Positions 1 through 5,653 of a DNA stretch of 7,841 bases are shown one piece after another. The notes below the pieces were generated by a model, which saw nothing but the letters and a program-made list of their open reading frames with translations, did not search any database and was not told where the DNA came from. The translations under genes were made by a program, and so were the position numbers. The stretch spans positions 1 to 7,841 of the forward strand of contig JAKASN010000070.1 in the NCBI GenBank assembly GCA_021819025.1, read 5' to 3'. This stretch comes from Actinomycetes bacterium (GTDB lineage: Bacteria > Actinomycetota > Acidimicrobiia > Acidimicrobiales > Acidimicrobiaceae). Within the stretch, counting starts at the first letter, position 1. Every line of letters begins with the position of its first letter.

Positions 1-315
1 AACTGGAAAGTCTTCATTCCAGCCAACGCCAAGTACGCTTCGTACTATGCCCAGGCGATCTCGGCAAATGCCGCCGATCCTGCGGCGGCCCGCCTCTGGG
101 AAGAGTTCCTCTACTCTGCGCAAGGACAGAACCTCTGGCTCAAGGGACTCGCCCGGCCGATCCTGCTTCCCGCAATGCAGGCCGCCGGCACCGTGAATGC
201 GACTTATATGGCCGCACTTCCGCCCGTCTCTGGCACGCCGACATTTCCCACCCAGGCGCAGTTGACTGCGGCACAACAGCTCGTGGCAAATCAATGGCCA
301 ACCATCACCGGCTAG
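1..315 (+). CDS. ABC transporter substrate-binding protein, C-terminal 104 residues (partial)
   Basis: The window opens inside this gene; frame 1 runs without a stop from base 1 to TAG at 313-315. The visible residues (NWKVFIPANAKYASYYAQAI...) match the end of an extracellular solute-binding protein. A segment AARLWEEFLYSAQGQNLWLKG corresponds to the common 'F..FL.S.EGQ' helix of type-2 binding proteins of the iron, thiamine and polyamine group. It is followed by ARPILLPAM and a C-terminal stretch ending in QWPTITG. Such proteins are secreted or lipid-anchored and deliver ligand to the permease pair. The signal peptide and ligand pocket lie outside the window, so the substrate cannot be judged. 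The stop is 25 bases before the permease 1 start, and the three downstream genes are its expected partners. The role call rests on the tail motif plus this context. Confidence 0.85.
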   Translation, partial: NWKVFIPANAKYASYYAQAISANAADPAAARLWEEFLYSAQGQNLWLKGLARPILLPAMQAAGTVNATYMAALPPVSGTPTFPTQAQLTAAQQLVANQWPTITG

Positions 316-340
316 TACTGGTCAGCTCCGGAGTAGTCAT

Positions 341-1285
341 TTGGCTGTAATCAAAAGTGCGAAGGACACATCGCCCGGTGCCCTGGGGGGTCTCGGATCC
401 GAGACCCCCCAGGGCAAAGACGCTGCGCCGTTGCATAAACGGCGCAGGCGCTGGCAAAATGGGCTTGGTGCCGTTCCCTTCTTAGCTTATGTAGGGATTT
501 TTCTACTTATACCTGCCATTTCGGTGGTGACCACCGCGTTTCAAGACGCCCATGGCAAGCCGACGATGGCAAACTTCAACGAAGCCGCCCACGGGATCTA
601 TCTTGAAAGCTTCATCACCAGCATCAAGCTTTCGTTTTTCTCCGCGGTTATCGCAGCCATCGTAGGGATATTGGCGGCCTTGGCAGTCACCACTACGAGC
701 AACCGCATTGTTAGGTCCTTGGTAAGTGCAGGATCTGGGGTATTTGCCAACACCGGCGGTGTTCCACTCGCCTTCTCATTCGTCGCCACGGTGGGCAACT
801 TCGGCGTTCTCACCGTCTTTTTGAAGTCGGCCGGCCTCGACATTTATGCCCACGGATTCTCGCTCTACTCGGTGATGGGCCTGACAATTGTTTACCAATA
901 CTTTTTAATCCCCCTCATGATCCTGATTATGATTCCACCCATCCAGGCGCTGCGCAAGGAATGGGTGGACGCATCGGAATCCTTGGGCGCCTCAAGACTT
1001 CAATTTTGGCGATGGGTCGGGATCCCCCTTCTTATGCCTCCGATACTCGCGGCATTCATCGTCTTATTTACTGACGCTTTCGCTGCATATGCCACCGCCG
1101 AGGCTCTCACCTCGGGAACCATTCCACTGGTCCCCATCGAAGTCGGCTCGCTCATCTCGGGCAATGTCCTGGCGGGACAAGCCAACCTTGGCGATGCCCT
1201 CGGCGCGGGAATGATCGTAGTGGTTATGATCGCGGGATTGCTCTACGCCTACGTACAAAGGAGGGCATCGAGATGGTTACGCTAG
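341..1285 (+). CDS. ABC transporter permease 1 (PotB/FbpB-like inner-membrane subunit)
   Basis: A 314-residue inner-membrane permease forming half of the import channel. About six hydrophobic segments are visible (near residues 45-66, 94-117, 138-160, 175-198, 227-250 and 287-306). The cytoplasmic EAA loop, which docks on the ATPase, is at about 207-233 (EWVDASESLGASRLQFWRWV then GIPLLMP). The segment ATAEALTSGTIPLVP through SGNVLAGQANLG resembles permeases annotated as putative spermidine/putrescine transporters; iron or other substrates remain possible. The start chosen is TTG at 341, with GGAG at 330-333 seven bases upstream. An alternative in-frame TTG at 431 would begin just before the basic stretch HKRRRRW that precedes membrane segment 1, which is a more typical permease N-terminus, but it has no good Shine-Dalgarno site and lies inside a hairpin. 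Residues 13-26 are encoded by a long palindrome and look like low-complexity linker. The 3' end overlaps permease 2 by 13 bases. Confidence 0.9.
   Translation: MAVIKSAKDTSPGALGGLGSETPQGKDAAPLHKRRRRWQNGLGAVPFLAYVGIFLLIPAISVVTTAFQDAHGKPTMANFNEAAHGIYLESFITSIKLSFFSAVIAAIVGILAALAVTTTSNRIVRSLVSAGSGVFANTGGVPLAFSFVATVGNFGVLTVFLKSAGLDIYAHGFSLYSVMGLTIVYQYFLIPLMILIMIPPIQALRKEWVDASESLGASRLQFWRWVGIPLLMPPILAAFIVLFTDAFAAYATAEALTSGTIPLVPIEVGSLISGNVLAGQANLGDALGAGMIVVVMIAGLLYAYVQRRASRWLR
379..416. repeat. Perfect 38-base palindrome near the 5' end of permease 1
   Basis: All 19 base pairs match. The left arm TGCCCTGGGGGGTCTCGGA (379-397) is the exact reverse complement of 398-416, centred on GGATCC. There is no spacer, so as RNA the innermost bases would form a small loop on a very GC-rich stem. 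It lies within codons 13-26 if translation starts at TTG 341, or in the untranslated leader if it starts at TTG 431. By position, between binding protein and permease, it could stabilise the upstream mRNA or reduce downstream expression, as known for the malE-malF intergenic REP region of E. coli. No U-run follows, so it is not a standard intrinsic terminator. The function is inference; the symmetry is read directly. Confidence 0.95.
423..447 (+). other. Second RNA hairpin at the permease 1 start region
   Basis: Arms CTGCGCCGTT (423-432) and AACGGCGCAG (438-447) pair perfectly over 10 bp around the 5-base loop GCATA. It starts six bases after the 38-base palindrome. The alternative in-frame start TTG at 431-433 falls at the stem-loop junction, so this fold would bury that start codon. 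Together the two hairpins make a tandem structured block of about 70 bases at the head of the gene. Confidence 0.85.
1260..1264 (+). promoter_or_regulatory. Shine-Dalgarno site for permease 2
   Basis: GGAGG, inside the longer AAAGGAGGG, lies eight bases before ATG 1273 and is embedded in the last codons of permease 1. This fixes the permease 2 start and implies translational coupling between the two permeases. Confidence 0.85.
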
Positions 1286-2136
1286 CGCCGAGTATTCCCT
1301 CAAAACGCAGTGGCGACACCTCGTCAAACAATATCTTGCGACTCGGCAAGCCATTCCGCTTCGTCGTCCTGATCTTGGTTGGCGCGTTTTTCATTGTACC
1401 GATTGCGTCTTCGGCGAAGTTCTCACTTCAGGGAAACAACGGCGCATACACCATATCGGCTTATACGCAACTCTTTCATACCAGTGATTTCTGGGCGAGC
1501 TTGTTTCTCTCCTTGAAGGTCGCTATCGGAACGGTCTTTCTGACTTTGCTCCTCCTGATTCCCACGGTGATCTGGGTGCACGTCAAGCAACCGAGACTGA
1601 AGCGAATCTTCGAATCGGTTTCGCTATTACCCCTCGTCATTCCGTCGGTGGTAGTGACCCTAGGAGTCATCACCTCTTTCCACAACTTACCGAACATCAT
1701 CTACGGCACTCCGGTAATTCTCGCACTGGAGTACGTCGTTCTCGCCTTGCCTTATAGCTATCGAACTTTCGATTCAGCGGTACAAAGTATCGACATCAAA
1801 ACTCTCGTCGATGCCGGGCAATCTCTCGGGGCTGGCTGGATCAAACTCCTCCTCTGGGCCCTTGTTCCAAACCTTCGTGCGGGCATCCTCGGCGCGTCAA
1901 TCCTGACCTTCGCATTCAGCGTCGGGGAATTCGCTGTCGCGTCTTTGCTGAGTTTCAATACTTTTCCGGTTTTTTTGGTGCTCATTGGGAGAACAGCCGC
2001 GAGCCAAGCGGTCGCTCTCTCGCTCATCGCCCTGGTATTCACCTGGATACCGCTCGCCTTTGTGATGATAGCCTTTTCGGGACGGAGCACCCGAAACCGA
2101 GGCGCCACGCTCAACACAGCAGAAGTCGACGCGTAG
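1273..2136 (+). CDS. ABC transporter permease 2 (PotC/FbpB-like inner-membrane subunit)
   Basis: A 287-residue permease, the second half of the channel. Hydrophobic segments lie near residues 28-47, 76-99, 114-136, 143-162, 206-228 and 247-268. The EAA-type cytoplasmic loop is at about 177-205 (TLVDAGQSLGAGWIKLLLWA then LVPNLRAGI); it keeps the central SLGA, and the usual EAA reads VDAG. The segment LTFAFSVGEFAVASLL is typical of the iron/polyamine permease branch, where a conserved acidic residue sits in the fifth membrane helix. The first 25 residues are polar and cytoplasmic, and no signal peptide is expected. ATG 1273 has a strong Shine-Dalgarno site, and the gene overlaps permease 1 by 13 bases, so the two are probably made in equal amounts. 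Substrate is unresolved. Confidence 0.9.
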   Translation: MVTLAPSIPSKRSGDTSSNNILRLGKPFRFVVLILVGAFFIVPIASSAKFSLQGNNGAYTISAYTQLFHTSDFWASLFLSLKVAIGTVFLTLLLLIPTVIWVHVKQPRLKRIFESVSLLPLVIPSVVVTLGVITSFHNLPNIIYGTPVILALEYVVLALPYSYRTFDSAVQSIDIKTLVDAGQSLGAGWIKLLLWALVPNLRAGILGASILTFAFSVGEFAVASLLSFNTFPVFLVLIGRTAASQAVALSLIALVFTWIPLAFVMIAFSGRSTRNRGATLNTAEVDA

Positions 2137-2181
2137 CACTGATGCGGATACGCGATATCAACCCTTGGGCTGGCGTGAGAT

Positions 2182-2210
2182 GCGCAGTGTCGCTGCGCGG
2201 GCCGAAGGCC
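2182..2210 (+). other. Two adjacent small hairpins in the gap between permease 2 and the ATPase gene
   Basis: The 117-base gap 2137-2253 holds two back-to-back hairpins. The first pairs GCGCAG (2182-2187) with CTGCGC (2193-2198) around loop TGTCG. The second pairs GGCC (2200-2203) with GGCC (2207-2210) around GAA. TGTTTCATAA follows, which is a poor U-tract, so a full terminator is unlikely; an mRNA processing or attenuation site is possible. No promoter consensus is clear in the gap. Confidence 0.5.
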
Positions 2211-2253
2211 TGTTTCATAACGTGACTTTAGAGAAGCGGAGAAATTACTTCAC

Positions 2254-3342
2254 ATGACCGATACGGCCGCAACAAGCAGTACCTTGGCACGTTCTGGGGT
2301 CTCGGTAGAAATACGGGGGCTCTCCAGGTACTTCAAGGATGTCGCTGCGCTCAAGTCGCTCAGCCTCAAGGCCGAGCCCGGCGAGTTGATAGTTCTCCTC
2401 GGGCCATCGGGCTGCGGCAAGACCACTGCACTCCGCTCGCTCGCCGGGCTCGAAAGACCTGACGAAGGTCAGATCTTTATTGGTTCCAATGACGTCACCG
2501 ATCTTCCAGCCGCTAAACGCAGTATCGGCATGGTCTTTCAGAGCTATAGCCTTTTCCCCAATATGACCGCCAAGGTCAATGTCGAGTTTGGCCTGCGGGT
2601 TATGGGGCTCAAGCCCAAGGAGCGCACACAGCGCGCCGCTGAACTCCTTGAACTCGTCGGCCTTGCCAGCTTGGCTTCGCGGTACCCCCATGAGCTCTCC
2701 GGAGGTCAGCAACAACGCGTCGCGCTCGCCCGCGCCTTGGCGGTGAGACCCCAGTTACTACTCTTGGATGAGCCACTCTCAGCCCTAGACGCCAAAGTGA
2801 GATCTCAGCTTCGCGAAGAGATACGCAGAATCCAACTCGAACTTGGCATTACCACGTTCTTTGTAACCCATGATCAGGAAGAGGCGCTTGCACTCGCCGA
2901 TCGCATAGCGGTGATGCATCAAGGGCAGCTTGAGCAGCTCGATACCCCGCTTGCGGTCTATTCGCGCCCCGCAACGGAATTTGTCGCTGAATTCGTCGGT
3001 AACGTCAACCGGTTGAAAGGAACGGTAATCGATGCCGAGACCGTTGAGGTCGAGTCGGTGGGTAAAGTGGCATATAGCTCAAGCAGCGGATACCGTGCCG
3101 GTACCCGTGTCGACGTTCTCATTCGGCCCGAGTCCCTCGGTGTAGTTCCCGCCACGACCGATGGGTGTACCGTCTTCGCACGAAGCTTTCTTGGGGCTTC
3201 GTTGAAGCTCGCACTGCGGGACAAAAACGGCGTTGCAATTACCGTCGAGGTATCAGTCGCCGAGGCAGCTTCTGTGGCAACGGCGGAGGTTGTCACACTA
3301 TTTAGCCGCGGAGCCGCCCTTCTCGTGAGGCCCGCCTCCTGA
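2254..3342 (+). CDS. ABC transporter ATP-binding protein (PotA/FbpC family)
   Basis: A 362-residue cytoplasmic ATPase that powers the importer. All nucleotide-binding motifs are present and intact: Walker A GPSGCGKT (residues 50-57), Q-loop Q96 in VFQ, signature LSGGQQQR (148-155), Walker B LLLLDEP (168-174), D-loop SALD (176-179) and switch histidine H206 in VTHDQEEA. The region after about 250 forms a C-terminal TOBE-like regulatory domain (GTVID..., VLIRPESLGVV at about 288-298, then a second beta-rich stretch to the end). This domain is typical of PotA, FbpC, CysA and MalK-type subunits, and the length is normal for that group. ATG 2254 is preceded by GGAG at 2238-2241, 12 bases away, which is a rather long spacing. 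It pairs with the two upstream permeases by gene order. The substrate class (polyamine, ferric iron, thiamine or aminoethylphosphonate) cannot be separated from this sequence. Confidence 0.95.
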   Translation: MTDTAATSSTLARSGVSVEIRGLSRYFKDVAALKSLSLKAEPGELIVLLGPSGCGKTTALRSLAGLERPDEGQIFIGSNDVTDLPAAKRSIGMVFQSYSLFPNMTAKVNVEFGLRVMGLKPKERTQRAAELLELVGLASLASRYPHELSGGQQQRVALARALAVRPQLLLLDEPLSALDAKVRSQLREEIRRIQLELGITTFFVTHDQEEALALADRIAVMHQGQLEQLDTPLAVYSRPATEFVAEFVGNVNRLKGTVIDAETVEVESVGKVAYSSSSGYRAGTRVDVLIRPESLGVVPATTDGCTVFARSFLGASLKLALRDKNGVAITVEVSVAEAASVATAEVVTLFSRGAALLVRPAS

Positions 3343-3504
3343 TCCTCTTTCACACAAGCTACGTCACGCGAAGACCCCCTCGCCAATCACCACCAAGCAA
3401 CGGCAATCGGCTCGCGGTGGCGGAGGTGCCGCAGTGGCAATGTTGACAAGAGACGTATTCGTATCTCAGCGACTCCATGAAGACCCTGCCTAGCCAGCGT
3501 GAAC
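3343..3504. other. Intergenic spacer between the ATPase gene and the IS left edge
   Basis: No open frame of note. A TTGACA hexamer occurs at 3443-3448, but no good -10 lies 16-18 bases downstream. A short TGCC/GGCA hairpin with a 5-base loop is near 3427-3439. No clear intrinsic terminator for the ABC operon is seen. Before the IS inserted, this stretch was continuous with 5446-5653 upstream of glpD. Confidence 0.5.
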
Positions 3505-3510
3505 TTTAGC
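3505..3510. repeat. Left copy of the 6-bp target-site duplication
   Basis: TTTAGC immediately outside the left terminal repeat of the IS. The identical hexamer directly abuts the right terminal repeat at 5440-5445. Confidence 0.88.
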
Positions 3511-3522
3511 CTGAACTTCCCC
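3511..3522 (+). repeat. IS left terminal inverted repeat
   Basis: CTGAACTTCCCC, a perfect 12-bp inverted match to 5428-5439. Similarity continues weakly inward as an A-rich block (bases 17-20 of each end). Confidence 0.88.
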
Positions 3523-3581
3523 CAATAAAAAACGCCACCCTACCCCTGACCTCCCCAAACGTATCATTTCGTGGGAGTCGG

Positions 3582-3591
3582 TACTGGCTAC
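3582..3591 (+). repeat. Subterminal 10-bp direct repeat, left copy
   Basis: TACTGGCTAC begins 71 bases inside the left IS end and spans the transposase stop codon. The same 10-mer in the same orientation ends 72 bases inside the right IS end (5358-5367). The symmetric placement is suggestive of a transposase or host-factor site but could be chance. Confidence 0.4.
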
Positions 3592-5294
3592 CGGGGTATC
3601 TTGGATCCAATCAGTTCAAAGGCTCGACGCTGGATATCGGTGGGAATCGAGGTCTTGGTGAAGGTGACGTCGGTTCCTGGGATAAGACAGGTATTGCGGG
3701 TGAGGGTGTCCAACTCGTCAAAGAGTGTCCGAAGCGAAGTGACGGGCACTCCCTCTTGGTTGACTTTGGCAGCCACCTTGGCTTTAGCCGAGGCCGAGAC
3801 GTGCTTTTTGGCTACCGGAGATTCATGGGTGGGAACCTCGGTGTCGCGAAAGGTCAGCGGTGCCAGGCGTGATCTGGCGTGATGGAGGAGATGGGCACTC
3901 AAGGTGCAGAGAAAGACATGGGCGCGCACCCGGTCCTCCAGGTAATGTCTCACCGGCCTGACATTGACGTCGATGGTCTTGAGGGAGCGAAACGCCCGCT
4001 CGACATTGGCGAGGTTCTTATAGGCCTCTACCACCTCAGCTGAGTCGAGTTCTGCTTCATCAACCGTGGTGCGAATGACATAGATCCCATCTAGGGCTGC
4101 CTCTTTGGCAACTGACTCCGGGTCTATGCAATAGTCAAAGGAACTCAGCGCGACATCGACCTTGATGTGCTTGGACATTTTGGTTGACGAAAGCGCTGAC
4201 TCGATCCTTCTCCCGATGGCGGCGGGATCCTTGATCTTCCCGGATGCGACCGAAGCTTTGAGTTTGTCGAGCTTGGCAGATGCCACTTCCAAGAGGTTGG
4301 AGCGTTCATGACTTCTTCTTCTGCCGAGTTCGCCGTTCTTGCATACCACCAGGCGCTCACCGGGATAGTCCGGATGAGCGGAGATCTCCATGAGATCGAC
4401 CTCGTCAAAGAGGCCGAGCTGGATGGATCCTTGTTCAACCAAGGAGCGGATCTGGACAGAACGCAGGGCACTGACATAAAGGTATCCCGGATCGACTTGG
4501 TGGAGCTTGTCGATATTGGCTGAAGAGAACATGCCGCGATCACCGACGATGATCACCTTGGTGAGATTATGGGTGGACTTCAAGTCCTCGACGATCTCTG
4601 CAAACGAGGCGAGGTCGCTGGTGTTGCCCGGGAACACCTTTACCGCTAGTGGCAGCCCCTCTTTGGTGGCGAGCACTCCGTATTCGATCTGGAGCTTGTG
4701 GCGCTTCTTATCCCGTGAATAGCCATAGCGCGAGAGGGGGCACTTGGTTCCCTCCATGTAACTAGATGACAAGTCGTAGAGAAGCATCGAGCCTTTGCCG
4801 ATATGAGCAGAAACCAGGCGCGATTCGATGGCGCTTTGTTGGTTGAGCAAGTAGTCGAGAGCCTCATAGCAGTCGTCGGCGTCAAAGTCGCCGAGATCCA
4901 AGTCACTTGGCAGTGTGGTAGTGGCCAGGTAGTTGACGTGGGCGAGTTTGGACGAGGGCCTGAGGGATTGGGCGATAATCAAAGCCAGAATGAGATCTCG
5001 CTTGGGACCCTTGGGACCCAGGGCATCGATAAGACCGCTCGAAGTTGCTAAAGACCTCAGCAATGCGACACTTCCGTGTCGCAAGCTCCTGGTGATCTCG
5101 AACTCGCTCCCAGCTTCCACCACCGACTTCTTCGATAGCGCAAGCGAGACCGCCTCGATAGCGGCTAAGGGGAGCTTGGAGATGTTGGAGATCGTTTCGT
5201 GCTTTACTTTGCCATTGACCCTAAAGCTGCGCCGCACCAGATAGCTGCAGTACTCCTTCTCTCCTCGTCTGCTCACGATCTTGGAAACATGCAT
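3588..5294 (-). CDS. IS1634-family DDE transposase
   Basis: A transposase of 568 residues from ATG 5294 (577 if GTG 5321 is used). It catalyses cut-and-paste movement of the surrounding element. The RNase H-like catalytic triad is visible: D174 in LLYDLSSSY, D252 in IIVGDRGMF, and E432 in NVERAFRSLK. The IS4-superfamily Y-(2)-R-(3)-E-(6)-K motif is present as Y425, E432 and K439, but its arginine is leucine (YKNLANVERAFRSLK). A long, lysine-rich beta-strand-like insertion region lies between the second D and the E, as in this family. The N-terminus MHVSKIVSRRGEKEYCSYLVRRSF resembles the usual family start. ATG 5294 is preferred because the only good promoter has its -10 box directly against GTG 5321, which would leave that codon outside the transcript. 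Only a weak GAAG precedes ATG 5294. The frame is unbroken and transcribed towards the ABC operon, convergent with it. Confidence 0.92.
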   Translation of the reverse strand: MHVSKIVSRRGEKEYCSYLVRRSFRVNGKVKHETISNISKLPLAAIEAVSLALSKKSVVEAGSEFEITRSLRHGSVALLRSLATSSGLIDALGPKGPKRDLILALIIAQSLRPSSKLAHVNYLATTTLPSDLDLGDFDADDCYEALDYLLNQQSAIESRLVSAHIGKGSMLLYDLSSSYMEGTKCPLSRYGYSRDKKRHKLQIEYGVLATKEGLPLAVKVFPGNTSDLASFAEIVEDLKSTHNLTKVIIVGDRGMFSSANIDKLHQVDPGYLYVSALRSVQIRSLVEQGSIQLGLFDEVDLMEISAHPDYPGERLVVCKNGELGRRRSHERSNLLEVASAKLDKLKASVASGKIKDPAAIGRRIESALSSTKMSKHIKVDVALSSFDYCIDPESVAKEAALDGIYVIRTTVDEAELDSAEVVEAYKNLANVERAFRSLKTIDVNVRPVRHYLEDRVRAHVFLCTLSAHLLHHARSRLAPLTFRDTEVPTHESPVAKKHVSASAKAKVAAKVNQEGVPVTSLRTLFDELDTLTRNTCLIPGTDVTFTKTSIPTDIQRRAFELIGSKIPR

Positions 5295-5321
5295 TGCGAC
5301 ATCTTCATTTGGCACAAGCAC

Positions 5322-5350
5322 ATACTAACACACTCATAAAGCATAGTCAA
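5322..5350 (-). promoter_or_regulatory. Transposase promoter (leftward)
   Basis: On the minus strand, -35 TTGACT (5350-5345) and -10 TAGTAT (5327-5322) are separated by exactly 17 bases. Transcription would begin near 5315 and give a leader of about 20 bases before ATG 5294. A second overlapping TTGACT lies five bases upstream. It is a sequence match only. Confidence 0.6.
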
Positions 5351-5357
5351 GTCAAAT

Positions 5358-5367
5358 TACTGGCTAC
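5358..5367 (+). repeat. Subterminal 10-bp direct repeat, right copy
   Basis: TACTGGCTAC, identical and in the same orientation as 3582-3591. It ends 72 bases inside the right IS end and lies just upstream of the transposase -35 box. Confidence 0.4.
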
Positions 5368-5427
5368 ACTCTGTGGTAAAAATGCACCATTAATGCTGAG
5401 AGTGGGCAGAATTCCGAGATTTTGGAA

Positions 5428-5439
5428 GGGGAAGTTCAG
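5428..5439 (-). repeat. IS right terminal inverted repeat
   Basis: GGGGAAGTTCAG, the exact reverse complement of the left end; TTTAGC follows immediately outside. Confidence 0.88.
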
Positions 5440-5445
5440 TTTAGC
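5440..5445. repeat. Right copy of the 6-bp target-site duplication
   Basis: TTTAGC directly after the right terminal repeat, matching 3505-3510. It shows a direct insertion event with no later rearrangement of the ends. Confidence 0.88.
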
Positions 5446-5472
5446 GTGCAAACTTCCGGGCGATACAAGGTA

Positions 5473-5491
5473 CGCGATGGCGAAAATCGCG
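5473..5491 (+). other. Hairpin in the glpD upstream region
   Basis: CGCGAT (5473-5478) pairs with ATCGCG (5486-5491) around the 7-base loop GGCGAAA. It begins 28 bases after the target duplication. No U-run follows. Function unknown; it could be an operator-type inverted repeat. Confidence 0.4.
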
Positions 5492-5595
5492 CTCAGCTGC
5501 GATTTCACTTTCTAGAGCTACCACTTCATCCCTGTCCGAGAGAATCAACGCGAACTAAACTCTCTTGGCAGATATCTTCGGCTAACGCTATGGGT

Positions 5596-5617
5596 TCCTC
5601 TGAGATTTCTCAGGGGA
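5596..5617 (+). other. glpD leader hairpin
   Basis: CCTCTGAGA (5597-5605) pairs with TCTCAGGGG (5608-5616) over nine pairs including one G-U, with an extra T-A pair outside. The tight centre TT means the real loop is probably four bases. It ends 25 bases before the glpD Shine-Dalgarno site. A weak promoter-like TTGGCA at 5565-5570 lies upstream, with only TATGGG at 5589-5594 as a poor -10, so it is uncertain whether the hairpin is transcribed from there or from farther upstream. Confidence 0.5.
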
Positions 5618-5653
5618 GACTGCCGGTAGAAATTTCGTCCCAAAGGAGCACAT

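Larger units (their letters stand above)
3511..5439 (-). mobile_element. IS1634-type insertion sequence, 1929 bp, apparently intact
   Basis: The borders are read directly. The left end begins CTGAACTTCCCC (3511-3522) and the right end is its reverse complement GGGGAAGTTCAG (5428-5439), giving 12 perfect terminal pairs and 16 of the first 20. Both sides are flanked by the same hexamer TTTAGC. Inside is one leftward transposase with a complete DDE set and no frameshift or stop, and its own promoter near the right end. An element just under 2 kb with a long single transposase and a short target duplication fits the IS1634 branch of the IS4 superfamily. It sits in the spacer between a transporter operon and glpD and disrupts no recognised gene. 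Intact ends and the perfect duplication suggest a fairly recent insertion and possible mobility. A named element cannot be assigned without a database. Confidence 0.92.

Noticed and set aside
459..461. ATG at 459 as the permease 1 start
   Set aside because: It is out of frame with the permease; only TTG codons at 341 and 431 are usable.
3443..3448. TTGACA as a -35 box for a rightward promoter
   Set aside because: No acceptable -10 hexamer at 16-18 bases; the best TATCTC is only 13 bases away.
3527..3532. Run of six A (six T on the minus strand) as transposase terminator
   Set aside because: No GC-rich stem precedes it on the minus strand, so it is not an intrinsic terminator; it is part of the A-rich inner end of the IS.
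3571..3882. Plus-strand 103-residue open frame
   Set aside because: It lies antisense to the transposase 3' end and has repetitive Val/Ser composition typical of a shadow frame.
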